Origin: QPJE01 sp051747745
GTDB taxonomy: Bacteria; Bacillota; Halanaerobiia; Halanaerobiales; Halanaerobiaceae
DNA: 26,676 bases
Assembly: GCA_051747745.1 (NCBI GenBank)
Contig: JBNJGL010000031.1
Location: forward strand, 1 to 26,676
Direction of reading: 5' to 3'
Each line of letters starts with the position of its first letter. Position 1 is the first letter of the stretch. Under the pieces are notes generated by a model. That model ran no database searches and was not told the origin of the DNA. It saw nothing but the letters and a program-made list of their open reading frames with translations. Positions 1 to 7,988 of this stretch are shown here, in pieces. A program made the position numbers and the translations under genes.

Positions 1-36
1 ATAATTTAAAAATGGGAAGACTGGAAAGGAGAAAAA

Positions 37-546
37 ATGGCTGTTAAAGAAGTTTTAAAATTGGGAAACCCGATATTAAGGAAAAAATCAGAACAGATAA
101 AAGAATTTGATGAAGATCTGGAAGAAATTATTGAAGACTTAAAAGATACACTAATTAAGCTGCAGCAGGAGAAGAAAACCGGCAGAGCACTGGCCGCACC
201 ACAGATAGCTTACTTAAAAAAAATAATTTATGCCAGTCTGCCTGATGAAGAGATAATAATGGTCAATCCAGAGATAACCTGGAAAGGCAGTGAGATGTTT
301 TATGTCTGGGACAGCTGTTTCAGTATGGATATTGCTTTTTTTGTAAAGATTTTGCGGCATAAAAAAATTAGAGTAAATTACAAAACTCCAGAAGGAGAAA
401 GTATCGAGCGAGAATTTACAGATGATATGTCAGAACTTTTTCAGCATGAAATAGATCATCTACATGGAATAATGGCAACAGACCATCTTAAAGATCATAA
501 AAATATTATAATGAGAAGTGAATACGAAAAAAAATACAGCAGTTAA
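37..546 (+). CDS. Peptide deformylase-like protein (divergent)
   Basis: Probable member of the peptide deformylase family, metal enzymes that remove the formyl group from the N-terminal methionine of new proteins in the cytoplasm. The 169-residue length is normal for the family. All three signature motifs can be located but two are altered: motif 1 is GRALAAPQ (49-56) where GxGLAAPQ is usual; motif 2 is WDSCFS (91-96) where EGCLS is usual; motif 3 HEIDH (137-141) is intact. The metal ligands (Cys94, His137, His141) and catalytic Glu138 are all present, so a metal site and activity remain possible. An AGGAG site at about 27-31 precedes the ATG. The gene ends tail to tail with the MATE gene. 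The altered motif 2 suggests a secondary or specialised deformylase, with a main def gene elsewhere; that part is inference. Confidence 0.85.
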   Translation: MAVKEVLKLGNPILRKKSEQIKEFDEDLEEIIEDLKDTLIKLQQEKKTGRALAAPQIAYLKKIIYASLPDEEIIMVNPEITWKGSEMFYVWDSCFSMDIAFFVKILRHKKIRVNYKTPEGESIEREFTDDMSELFQHEIDHLHGIMATDHLKDHKNIIMRSEYEKKYSS

Positions 547-1910
547 TAACTCTGCTGCATTTCCGCCATGGATTTTTTTAGAGTTTTAATTAGCCAGGAA
601 GCCATTAAAACAAAAGCAGTCACTTCTGCCAGAGGAAAAGCCAGCCAGGTAGCATTTAGGCCCCATAATTTCCCTAATAAATACATGCCGGGAATTAATA
701 AAAATGCCTGTCTCAAAATTGTTATTATCAGGCTGGGAGTTCCTTTTCCTATTGCCTGGAAGCTGGCCACTCCAATTATATTGAGCACCATAAATAGATA
801 TGAAGTACTAACTCTTCTCAAAGCAGGAACACCTATTTTAATAAGATCCGGATCACTATTAAACAGTCTTATTAGATTTTTCGGGAACAGCTGAAAAACA
901 GCAAAACCAATAAACCCAAAAGTGAGGGCAGCAGAAACACCCAGATAGAGGGTTTTTTTCATTCTTTCTGCTTTTTTATAGCCGTAGTTATAACCTAGAA
1001 GAGGCAGATAGCCCTGATTGAGGCCAAAAAGTGCCATCAAAAAGAATGACTGCATTCTAAAGATGATTCCCATTACAGCAATTGCCGTTGTGTCAAAGCT
1101 GCCCAGTATTTTATTTATAAAAACAACTGTAAAACTGAATAATATTCTATTTAAAGTTGCAGGAAGTCCTACTTCGTAAATTTCTTTTATAATCTGCCAG
1201 CTAAATTTAAATTCTTTTAAATTTAAGGTAATTTCGTTTTTATCGCTGAAGAGAATAAGGATAATAAAAATACCGCCGACAGCACGGGCGAAGACAGTAG
1301 CATAAGCAGCACCTGCGATTCCAAGTGCCGGAAAAGGCCCAATACCGAATATTAAAAATGGATCCAGGATGATATTGGTGACTGCACCAATGAGCATTGT
1401 CATCATCGGAAGAAAAGTATTTCCCTCACCGCGAAGAATATAGTTGAAAGTTGCCGGAATAAAGATGGCTGTTGAACCGATGAGTATGATATTAATATAT
1501 TCCTGGGCCAGTTTTATCAGCTGTGGATCACTGGTGAACAATCTAATGATTTCTTCACTGAAGAAAAGTCCGGCCAGACCTCCTAAAATACCATAAATTA
1601 TGGCAATAAAAAAGACATGTTCTGCCGCAATATTTGCTTTTTTCTTTTCTCCACTGCCGAGAAGTCTGGATATTAGAGAACTTGTCCCGACTCCTGTTCC
1701 AACGCCAAAAGCTATTAAAATCATCTGGATGGGAAAAGAAAGGGAAAGTGCAGCCAGGGCCTCTGTACTCAGCCTGCCGATGTAAATACTGTCAATTATA
1801 TTGTAAAGTGCCTGGATTAACATACCAACAATTGCCGGAGCAGAAAGCTTAATCAGGAGGCGCGAAATCTTTTCCTGCCCCAATCGATCTGATTTTCTTT
1901 TTGTTTCCAT
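543..1910 (-). CDS. MATE family multidrug/cation exporter
   Basis: A 455-residue multi-pass membrane protein of the MATE family, which exports drugs or other organic cations in exchange for Na+ or H+. The length matches the usual 440-470 residues with 12 predicted membrane helices in two similar halves. The N-terminal segment has the family pattern of a short basic cytoplasmic start followed by a first helix ending in ALYNIIDSIYIGRLS (about residues 35-49), then a glycine-rich loop GVGTGVGTSSLISRLLG. The second half carries the equivalent QGYLPLLGYNYG segment. A good AGGAGAGG ribosome site lies just upstream on the minus strand. The gene is transcribed towards the deformylase gene and its stop codon overlaps that gene's stop codon. 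The substrate cannot be read from sequence. Confidence 0.92.
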   Translation of the reverse strand: METKRKSDRLGQEKISRLLIKLSAPAIVGMLIQALYNIIDSIYIGRLSTEALAALSLSFPIQMILIAFGVGTGVGTSSLISRLLGSGEKKKANIAAEHVFFIAIIYGILGGLAGLFFSEEIIRLFTSDPQLIKLAQEYINIILIGSTAIFIPATFNYILRGEGNTFLPMMTMLIGAVTNIILDPFLIFGIGPFPALGIAGAAYATVFARAVGGIFIILILFSDKNEITLNLKEFKFSWQIIKEIYEVGLPATLNRILFSFTVVFINKILGSFDTTAIAVMGIIFRMQSFFLMALFGLNQGYLPLLGYNYGYKKAERMKKTLYLGVSAALTFGFIGFAVFQLFPKNLIRLFNSDPDLIKIGVPALRRVSTSYLFMVLNIIGVASFQAIGKGTPSLIITILRQAFLLIPGMYLLGKLWGLNATWLAFPLAEVTAFVLMASWLIKTLKKSMAEMQQSY

Positions 1911-1965
1911 TATATCCTCTCCTGTATATATCTATTTATTTCGGCTAATTTTCTTTTATAAAACT

Positions 1966-1994
1966 ATTATAGTAAAGCTGGGCTGATAATTCAA
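1966..1994 (-). promoter_or_regulatory. Probable sigma-A promoter of the MATE gene, with an adjacent small palindrome
   Basis: Reading the minus strand, TTGAAT (1994-1989) is followed after 17 bases by a perfect TATAAT (1971-1966), about 55 bases upstream of the MATE start codon. Immediately upstream of the -35 box is a perfect 5-1-5 palindrome GTTAGTCTAAC at 1996-2006, a possible operator for a local regulator. The promoter is well supported by match and spacing; the operator is only a suggestion. Confidence 0.6.
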
Positions 1995-2114
1995 TGTTAG
2001 TCTAACGAGGAGTGTTCTCCAAATTATTTTTTGCAGCATAATTTTAAAATGGGGAAATTTCTTTAAGGTAACACAATACAAAAGTGGTTTAGTTCGGCAA
2101 AATTGCTCAAATTC

Positions 2115-2143
2115 TTGACACAGATCATTTAATATGGTAAAGT
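2115..2143 (+). promoter_or_regulatory. Probable sigma-A promoter of the methionine operon
   Basis: A perfect TTGACA (-35, 2115-2120) is followed after 17 bases by TAAAGT (-10, 2138-2143). Transcription would begin about 2150, a few bases before the 5' strand of the SAM-I aptamer, which is where a riboswitch leader should start. Confidence 0.65.
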
Positions 2144-2159
2144 TATCAAAAATAGAATA

Positions 2160-2265
2160 ATATCTTATCAAGAGAGGTGGAGGGAACTGGCCCTGTGAAA
2201 CCCGGCAACCAGCAGTTTATTCTGCCCGGTGCTAAATCCAGCAGGATGAACCTGAAAGATAAGCT
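2160..2265 (+). ncRNA. SAM-I riboswitch (S box) upstream of metF
   Basis: This leader shows the SAM-I aptamer landmarks in order: CTTATCAAGAGAGGTGGAGG at 2164-2183, then CTGGCCCTGTGAAACCCGGC and CAACCAGC, the GGTGCTAAATCCAGC stretch, and a closing GATAAG. The outer helix P1 pairs CTTATC (2164-2169) with GATAAG (2258-2263). In this class S-adenosylmethionine binding stabilises the aptamer and favours a downstream terminator, so the operon is expressed when SAM is scarce. The following terminator hairpin and the metF-metH genes fit this completely. Confidence 0.96.
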
Positions 2266-2275
2266 GTGTCTTAGA

Positions 2276-2305
2276 CCACTTCTTTTTCAGGGAGTGGATT
2301 TTTTA
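2276..2305 (+). terminator. Intrinsic terminator of the SAM-I riboswitch
   Basis: CCACTTC (2276-2282) pairs with GGAGTGG (2291-2297) around an 8-base loop, with one G-U pair, followed by ATTTTTTAATT. It lies 12 bases after the aptamer and about 50 bases before the metF start, the expected place for the expression platform. Confidence 0.75.
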
Positions 2306-2355
2306 ATTAAACAACATTTATTGATGATAATATATTAAGGAGAGAAGAGGTTAAA

Positions 2356-3246
2356 ATGAAGATTAAAGATATTTTTGCAGAAAAAGAAGTAGTGTTTTCT
2401 CTTGAGATTTTTCCACCTAAATATGAAATGCCTGTTGAAACAATATATAAGGTTTTAGATGAGTTTGAAGAAATTAATCCTGACTACATGAGTGTAACAT
2501 ATGGAGCAGGAGGTGGAGTTAATAATAACAGGACATGTGAAATTTCATCTTTATTAAAAGAAAATTATGGTGTAGAACCGCTGGCCCATTTGACCTGCAT
2601 TAATTCTACCAGAGAAAATATTGATGATATTTTAGGGAGATTGAAGGCTAATAAGATAGAAAATATTCTTGCTTTAAGAGGAGATAAGCCGCTTGACGGC
2701 AGTCAGACCGGGGATTATAATTATGCATATCAGCTGATCGATTATATAAATAAAAATGAAGATTTTGGAGTGGCTGCTGCTTCTTATCCAGAAGGACATC
2801 TGGAAACAGAAGATCTATCTAAAGATATTGATTATCTTAAGCAGAAAGTTGATTTTGGAGTGGATTATTTAATAACTCAGATGTTTTTTGATAATAAAAT
2901 TTTCTATGATTTTCTCAACAAGATAAGAAAAAAGGGAATTAATGTACCTGTAGAAGCCGGTATTATGCCGGTTATCAACAAAAAACAGGTAGGGAGAATT
3001 ATAGAGCTTTCAGATGCATATTTTCCTGAAAAATTCAAAAAGATACTTATTAAATATCAGGATAACCCTGAAGCTTTAAGAGATGCAGGAATTGCCTATG
3101 CAGTTGAACAGATAGTTGATTTAATATCCAGTGATGTAGATGGAATTCACCTTTATACAATGAACAATCCCTTTGTTGCCAGAAAAATAAAAGAAGCAAT
3201 TGACTCACTGTTAAAGCATATAAACACAAAAAAGGTAGGATGTTAA
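2356..3246 (+). CDS. metF: Methylenetetrahydrofolate reductase
   Basis: A 296-residue FAD-dependent TIM-barrel reductase that converts 5,10-methylene-tetrahydrofolate to 5-methyl-tetrahydrofolate, the methyl donor for methionine synthase. The family pattern is clear: SLEIFPPK (15-22), a LTCI strand, the ALRGDKP loop (usually ALRGDPP), an AASYPEGH segment and QMFFDN. Length is typical of the bacterial enzyme. A GGAGAG ribosome site precedes ATG 2356. It is the first gene after a SAM-I riboswitch, and one base separates its stop from the next start, so it is co-transcribed with the MetH reactivation protein and metH. No MetV-type partner gene is adjacent. Confidence 0.97.
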   Translation: MKIKDIFAEKEVVFSLEIFPPKYEMPVETIYKVLDEFEEINPDYMSVTYGAGGGVNNNRTCEISSLLKENYGVEPLAHLTCINSTRENIDDILGRLKANKIENILALRGDKPLDGSQTGDYNYAYQLIDYINKNEDFGVAAASYPEGHLETEDLSKDIDYLKQKVDFGVDYLITQMFFDNKIFYDFLNKIRKKGINVPVEAGIMPVINKKQVGRIIELSDAYFPEKFKKILIKYQDNPEALRDAGIAYAVEQIVDLISSDVDGIHLYTMNNPFVARKIKEAIDSLLKHINTKKVGC

Positions 3247-3247
3247 G

Positions 3248-4018
3248 ATGGATTTCCAAATTGACAGGAAAGAGGTTTTGCGATATTTGCAGACTTCTAA
3301 TGATATAGAAGATGAGAATATCAATCGGCTGATAGATGAATCAATTAGGGAAATAAAAAAACTGATAAATTTTCGTTATCTTTATCAAAAATTCCCCATT
3401 GAGGTTAAAAAAGATGGAGTTGAAATCAAAAACACAACACTTACTCTAAAAGGAAAAGCAATTAGAGCTCACCTCCAAAATTCTCATAAAATTTATTTAA
3501 TGGCAGCAACTATTGGATCAGCAGTTGATAAAAAAATATCTTTTTATGAAAAAGTATCTGTCACTAAATCAATGATTTTTGATGCCTGTGCAACCACCGC
3601 GATTGAAGAAGGCTGTGATAGAGTAGAAGCAGAAATAAAAAAGGAAGTACTGGATGAGGGATATAAAGATATCACTTTCCGCTACAGTCCTGGTTATGGT
3701 GATCTTGGCATAGATATTCAGCGGGAATTTTTGCGAATACTGGCTGCTCCCAAAAAAATTGGTCTAACTGCTTCTAAATATAATCTGCTGCAGCCAGGTA
3801 AGTCAGTAACAGCTGTAATAGGTGTGCTGACAGAAAAAGCAGAGGGTGACAGGGGATTTTTAGATCACAATGAAAACAAATTTAGTTTGAACAGCAGTGA
3901 AGAAATTAAGAGTGAAAATAGAGATTTAGAATTTGAAAAAAGACACTGTAAGCAGTGTCTTTTATATAATGACTGTGAGCTGAGGAGAAAGGGGATTTAC
4001 TGTGGAGCTAAAAAATAG
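3248..4018 (+). CDS. Stand-alone methionine synthase reactivation (activation-domain) protein
   Basis: A 256-residue protein matching the B12-dependent methionine synthase activation domain, which binds SAM and helps re-methylate oxidised cobalamin on MetH. The RYSPGYGD motif (145-152) gives the R-x3-G-Y signature of the SAM site. A similar separate arrangement is known in Thermotoga. At the C-terminus four cysteines (234, 237, 243, 252; C-x2-C-x5-C-x8-C) form a cluster absent from the E. coli fused domain; it could bind iron-sulfur or zinc, which is inference. The gene starts one base after metF and its last 17 bases overlap the GTG start of metH, whose own activation domain is missing, so the two proteins probably act together. 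Confidence 0.93.
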   Translation: MDFQIDRKEVLRYLQTSNDIEDENINRLIDESIREIKKLINFRYLYQKFPIEVKKDGVEIKNTTLTLKGKAIRAHLQNSHKIYLMAATIGSAVDKKISFYEKVSVTKSMIFDACATTAIEEGCDRVEAEIKKEVLDEGYKDITFRYSPGYGDLGIDIQREFLRILAAPKKIGLTASKYNLLQPGKSVTAVIGVLTEKAEGDRGFLDHNENKFSLNSSEEIKSENRDLEFEKRHCKQCLLYNDCELRRKGIYCGAKK

Positions 4019-6416
4019 ACTGGGGAAAAAGATAATAATTTTTGATGGAGCAATGGGAACTGTACTTCAGCAGAGAGGTCTTAAGGCAGGAGATCTGCCG
4101 GAAAGACTTAATATAGAAAAAAGTGATGAAATTATCGATATACATAAAAGTTATTTAGAAGCAGGAGCAGAAATTTTAACTACAAATACCTTTGGTGCTA
4201 ATGCACTAAAAACAGCAGAAATAAATTATTCTGTAGAGGAAATTATTACAGCTGCAGTAAAAAATGCCCGCAGAGCTGTAGAGGAAAGTGGTTTGGAAGC
4301 AGCAGTGGCCCTGGATATGGGGCCACTGGGTGAACTAATGGAACCCATGGGGAGCCTCAGTTTTGATGAAGCTTACAGCCTCTATCAGCAGCAGGTGGCG
4401 GCAGGAGTAAAAAGTGGAGCCGATTTGATACTTATCGAGACTATTGCAGATCTTTATGAGGCAAAAGCTGCAGTTCTGGCAGCCAGGGAAAATTCCAGTC
4501 TGCCTGTTTTCTGTACGTTAACTTTTGAAGAAAACGGCAGAACATTTACCGGGGGCAGTATTCGTTCCATGATTTCAGTTTTGGAAGGCCTGGGAGTAGA
4601 TGCTCTGGGATTAAACTGTTCACTTGGGCCAGAAAAGCTGGAACCTCTGGTAGAAGAAGTACTAAAATATTCTGAGATTCCAGTAATAATGCAGGCAAAT
4701 GCTGGTCTTCCTGTTGTAGAAGATGGAGAAACAATCTTCAAAATTACACCGGAAGAATATTTCGAACCCATAAAAAGGTTATATAAAAAAGGGCTGGCAG
4801 TTATTGGCGGCTGCTGTGGTACAGATGAAGAATTTATTTCTCTTATCACAGATAATCTAAAAAACAAAAAAATTAAAAGTCGAAAAATAATTAAAGAGAG
4901 CACAGTCTGCTCACCTTCTCAGTATGTTAATCTTGCCGGTATTAATGTGGTAGGAGAGAGGATAAATCCTACCGGTAAACCTGCTTTTAAAGAAGCACTT
5001 AAAAGGGGAGATCTGGATTATATACTCAAAGTTGCTGTAGAAGAAGTAGAAGCAGGAGCAGATATACTGGATGTCAATCTCGGGCTCCCGGATATAGATG
5101 AGAAAGAGATGATGACCAGAGTGATTAAAGAACTGCAGAGTATTCTGGATATTCCTCTTCAGATAGATTCCAGTGATCCGGAAGTTATAGAAAATGCTTT
5201 GAGATATTATAATGGGACTGCAGTTGTTAATTCGGTTAATGGAGAGACTGCAGTACTTAATAAAATCTTACCTGCAGTAAAAAAATATGGGGCAGCTGTT
5301 ATTGGTCTTACTATGGATGAAAGTGGAATACCTGACAGTTCAGAAGAAAGGTTTGAAATTGCCGAAAAAATAGTTAATAAAGCGGCTGAATATGGAATCA
5401 AGAGAGAAAAAATTATTATTGACTGCCTTACTTTAACTGCTTCTGCCCAGCAGGAAGGTGTAAAAGAAACTCTTAAAGCCCTAAAGAGAGTAAAAGATAA
5501 ACTCGGTGTTAAGACTACCCTGGGTGTTTCCAATGTGTCTTTTGGACTGCCTGCCCGTCCTGTTCTCAATAGAACTTTTTTGAGTATGGCACTTTTTCAG
5601 GGGCTGAACCTGCCTATAATTGATCCCAATGATAGAGAAATGATGGCATCAGTTAAAGCTGCAGCAGTCCTTAATAATGTTGATAAAGGTGCTGCTGAAT
5701 ATATAGAATATATGGCAGAAAGCAGAGAGGATCTTTCTTCAAAAAAAGATGAAATTCCAGAATCAGCGAAACATAGTGCTGAAGATGCTGAAGAAGATGA
5801 TTTGAAGTCTGTCATTATAAAAGGACTAAAAAATGCAGCCGGTCCTTTAACCGAAAAAATATTAAAAGAAAAAGAAGCATTAGAAGTAGTGAATGATTAT
5901 TTGATTCCTGCCCTGGATATTGTTGGTGATCGCTATGAAAGGGGAGAAATTTTTCTTCCTCAGCTTGTACAGTCTGCAGAAACTGTGAAGGAAGCCTTTG
6001 CCGTTATCAAGAAAAACATGGCACAGAGTGGTGGCAGGGATATTTCAAAAGGAAAAATTGCTGTGGCTACAGTAAAAGGTGATGTCCATGATATTGGCAA
6101 AAACATAGTTAAAACAGTGCTGGAAAACTACGGCTATCAGATAATTGATCTGGGCCGAAATGTGCAGATTGAAGAGATTGTAAGGACAGTAAAAGAAAAT
6201 GAAATTAAACTTTTAGGTTTAAGTGCGCTTATGACTACTACAGTAAAAAATATGGAAAAAGCCATTAAAGCTGTGAGAGAAGAATCTCCTGACTGCCGGA
6301 TAATGGTCGGAGGAGCGGTACTTACAGCAGATTATGCAGATATGATAGAAGCCGATTTTTATGGGAGAGATGCCAGAGAAGCAGTTAATATAGCTCAAAA
6401 GGTATTTGCTGAATAA
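4002..6416 (+). CDS. metH: Cobalamin-dependent methionine synthase lacking the activation domain
   Basis: An 804-residue enzyme that moves a methyl group from methyl-tetrahydrofolate to homocysteine through cobalamin. Domains in order: homocysteine-binding barrel (about 1-290) with GAMGT at the start and zinc ligands Cys206, Cys271 and Cys272; pterin-binding barrel (about 310-575) opening with NVVGERINPTGK; helical cobalamin cap (about 600-680); and a Rossmann-like cobalamin domain with the lower-ligand motif D694-x-H696-x-x-G699. It ends about 120 residues after that domain begins, whereas E. coli MetH continues with a further activation domain of about 330 residues. The missing part is supplied by the overlapping upstream gene. 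The start is GTG at 4002, with GGAGAAAGGGG just upstream inside the previous gene, implying translational coupling. Confidence 0.97.
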   Translation: MELKNRLGKKIIIFDGAMGTVLQQRGLKAGDLPERLNIEKSDEIIDIHKSYLEAGAEILTTNTFGANALKTAEINYSVEEIITAAVKNARRAVEESGLEAAVALDMGPLGELMEPMGSLSFDEAYSLYQQQVAAGVKSGADLILIETIADLYEAKAAVLAARENSSLPVFCTLTFEENGRTFTGGSIRSMISVLEGLGVDALGLNCSLGPEKLEPLVEEVLKYSEIPVIMQANAGLPVVEDGETIFKITPEEYFEPIKRLYKKGLAVIGGCCGTDEEFISLITDNLKNKKIKSRKIIKESTVCSPSQYVNLAGINVVGERINPTGKPAFKEALKRGDLDYILKVAVEEVEAGADILDVNLGLPDIDEKEMMTRVIKELQSILDIPLQIDSSDPEVIENALRYYNGTAVVNSVNGETAVLNKILPAVKKYGAAVIGLTMDESGIPDSSEERFEIAEKIVNKAAEYGIKREKIIIDCLTLTASAQQEGVKETLKALKRVKDKLGVKTTLGVSNVSFGLPARPVLNRTFLSMALFQGLNLPIIDPNDREMMASVKAAAVLNNVDKGAAEYIEYMAESREDLSSKKDEIPESAKHSAEDAEEDDLKSVIIKGLKNAAGPLTEKILKEKEALEVVNDYLIPALDIVGDRYERGEIFLPQLVQSAETVKEAFAVIKKNMAQSGGRDISKGKIAVATVKGDVHDIGKNIVKTVLENYGYQIIDLGRNVQIEEIVRTVKENEIKLLGLSALMTTTVKNMEKAIKAVREESPDCRIMVGGAVLTADYADMIEADFYGRDAREAVNIAQKVFAE

Positions 6417-6566
6417 ATTGAGGCTGTGGATAATAAATTTTAAAAATAGTGTTAATTGAGAAGGGAAAGTCATCTAATAATGTTTTAAAAACAGGAGAAT
6501 TTTTAATTATCTTGAATTAAAAAGATATAAAGCTGAAACATTTATTCCTTCAGGAAAGGAGACAAA

Positions 6567-7550
6567 ATGAATGACTTAAATGAAGCTCTGCTGAATGGAT
6601 ATATAATTACCGAAGAAAATATAGAAAAAATAGAAGATCTTAATGATTTACCAGAAAGAGATAATCTGGGTAAAAAGGGATTTCGCTGGTATCATTTAGA
6701 TGTGGGAACTGAAGAGACTAAAGTTTGGCTTAAAAACAAAAGTGGTTTATCAGAAATTGTAGTACAGGAGCTGATTTCTGAAGAAACAAGACCCCGGATT
6801 TTAAAGGATGATGATGGAATTTTGATCAACCTGAGGGGATTGAATTTTAATGCTGATTCTGATGAAGAAGACATGGTTTCTCTTCATATGTGGATTGAGC
6901 CAGGTAGAATAATTACCAGCAGAAGTGAGCGTGTACTGACAATGAGTGAGATAGATAAAAGCTATGCGGCTGGTGCTGGCCCACTTTCTATAAATGATTT
7001 TTTGATAAGAGTAATAGATGGAGTTACAAATAAGATCAGTGAGTACATATATGATATTGAAGAACAGATAGATGATATGGAAGAAGAAGTTTTGACAGGA
7101 GAAACCGGTAGACTGCGTTCAGAACTATCTGAGAAGAGAAGAGAAACCATTATTATCAGGAGATATATTGTTCCACAGAGAGAGCTTATGGCCAGGCTTT
7201 ATAGAGAAAAAATTCCATGGCTGACAGAGGCAAATAAAGAATATATTTATGAATTTTCCGATCGAACTATCAGACTGCTGGAAGAACTTGATAATATTCG
7301 TGATAGGGCGGCACTTATACATGAAGAAATTAATAATCGGATAAATGATCAGATGAATAGGACCATGTATATTCTGTCTATAGTAGGAAGTATTTTTCTT
7401 CCTCTTGGATTTTTAACAGGACTGTTTGGAATTAATATTGGAGGAATGCCAGGTGTAGATAATGATTCTGCTTTCTGGATATTTTCCTTTTCTATGGTTA
7501 TATTAATAGTAATAGAATATCTCTTGTTTAAAAAAAATAACTGGCTGTAA
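6567..7550 (+). CDS. CorA/ZntB-family divalent metal transporter
   Basis: A 327-residue member of the CorA superfamily of homopentameric divalent cation channels. A long cytoplasmic N-terminal region rich in charged helices (including an acidic EEQIDDMEEEVLTGETGRL stretch) is followed by two C-terminal membrane segments. The signature after the first helix is G288-I289-N290 with the following GGMPG, instead of the GMN of classical magnesium CorA; the GxN plus GGxPG form is typical of ZntB-like zinc or other metal transporters. The gene has a strong AGGAAAGGAG site before its ATG and stands alone, 150 bases after metH and 11 bases before the promoter of the potassium operon. No clear terminator follows it. 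The metal (Mg, Zn, Co) cannot be decided by sequence alone. Confidence 0.9.
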   Translation: MNDLNEALLNGYIITEENIEKIEDLNDLPERDNLGKKGFRWYHLDVGTEETKVWLKNKSGLSEIVVQELISEETRPRILKDDDGILINLRGLNFNADSDEEDMVSLHMWIEPGRIITSRSERVLTMSEIDKSYAAGAGPLSINDFLIRVIDGVTNKISEYIYDIEEQIDDMEEEVLTGETGRLRSELSEKRRETIIIRRYIVPQRELMARLYREKIPWLTEANKEYIYEFSDRTIRLLEELDNIRDRAALIHEEINNRINDQMNRTMYILSIVGSIFLPLGFLTGLFGINIGGMPGVDNDSAFWIFSFSMVILIVIEYLLFKKNNWL

Positions 7551-7561
7551 TTTGTTTCAAG

Positions 7562-7590
7562 TTGACAAAAAGATTAAAATATGTTTTAAT
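7562..7590 (+). promoter_or_regulatory. Strong sigma-A promoter of the potassium (ktr) operon
   Basis: TTGACA (7562-7567) and TTTAAT (7585-7590) are separated by 17 bases, with a TG at 7582-7583 just upstream of the -10 box. The start of transcription would lie at about 7597, shortly before the first strand of the c-di-AMP aptamer. Confidence 0.7.
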
Positions 7591-7614
7591 ATAGAAAAAG
7601 AAAATATATCTGTT

Positions 7615-7732
7615 GTCTAATCTCATTTTAAGAGAGCGGAGGACCCACCTTTTTGGGGCGAATCTAATTTAATTAGAGGAAGACCTTTACTTCCAGCCCG
7701 ACAGCTAACTCCGCAGACTTATTAAAGGACAG
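7615..7732 (+). ncRNA. c-di-AMP riboswitch (ydaO/yuaA type), first copy
   Basis: The leader carries the conserved blocks of the ydaO aptamer in order: AGCGGAGGACCC (7635-7646), TTTTTGGGGCGAATC, a variable hairpin, GGAAGACC with its pairing partner, AGCCCGACAGCTAACTCCGC (7696-7715), and the downstream ATTAAAGGA segment. The short outer pairing is GTCT (7615-7618) with AGAC (7715-7718). Known members bind two c-di-AMP molecules and terminate transcription when the nucleotide is high; many precede potassium transporter genes, exactly as here. The perfect terminator that follows supports an OFF switch. Confidence 0.95.
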
Positions 7733-7761
7733 ACTGCCAGTCAATGGTTATATTATACATG

Positions 7762-7795
7762 ACACTACAGTCTATCTGTAGTGTTTTTTATTTTG
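7762..7795 (+). terminator. Intrinsic terminator of the first c-di-AMP riboswitch
   Basis: A perfect 9-bp stem ACACTACAG (7762-7770) and CTGTAGTGT (7776-7784) closes a 5-base loop and is followed by a T-rich run. It is the expression platform of the upstream aptamer and the strongest hairpin in this leader. The 193 bases from here to the ktrB start (7796-7988) contain no gene; the only pattern seen is an 8-base tandem repeat ATTAAATG at 7883-7898. Confidence 0.9.
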
Positions 7796-7988
7796 TATTT
7801 ATATGAGAATATTTGTTCTTAAATTAATGATTAAAAAAGGGATTAATATATGTAAAGTTTCTAAAGTGATTTTGGGAATTTCATTAAATGATTAAATGAA
7901 TATCTGACATAAAACCGTAAAACATTAAACAATTTTGATAAAATTTTTGCAGCAGAAAAGAGTAAATAAAGAATAGGGGAGAAGCAGA

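Noticed and set aside
1956..2171. 71-codon open frame on the minus strand upstream of the SAM riboswitch
   Set aside because: It covers the MATE promoter, the metF-operon promoter and the edge of the aptamer, has no recognisable protein features and no good ribosome site.
4454..4903. 149-codon minus-strand frame inside metH
   Set aside because: It is a shadow of a well supported gene with low-complexity serine-rich translation and no start signals.
6497..6525. A/T-only hairpin between metH and the CorA-type gene as a terminator
   Set aside because: TTTTAATT/AATTAAAA has no GC pairs and no T-run after it; too weak to support.
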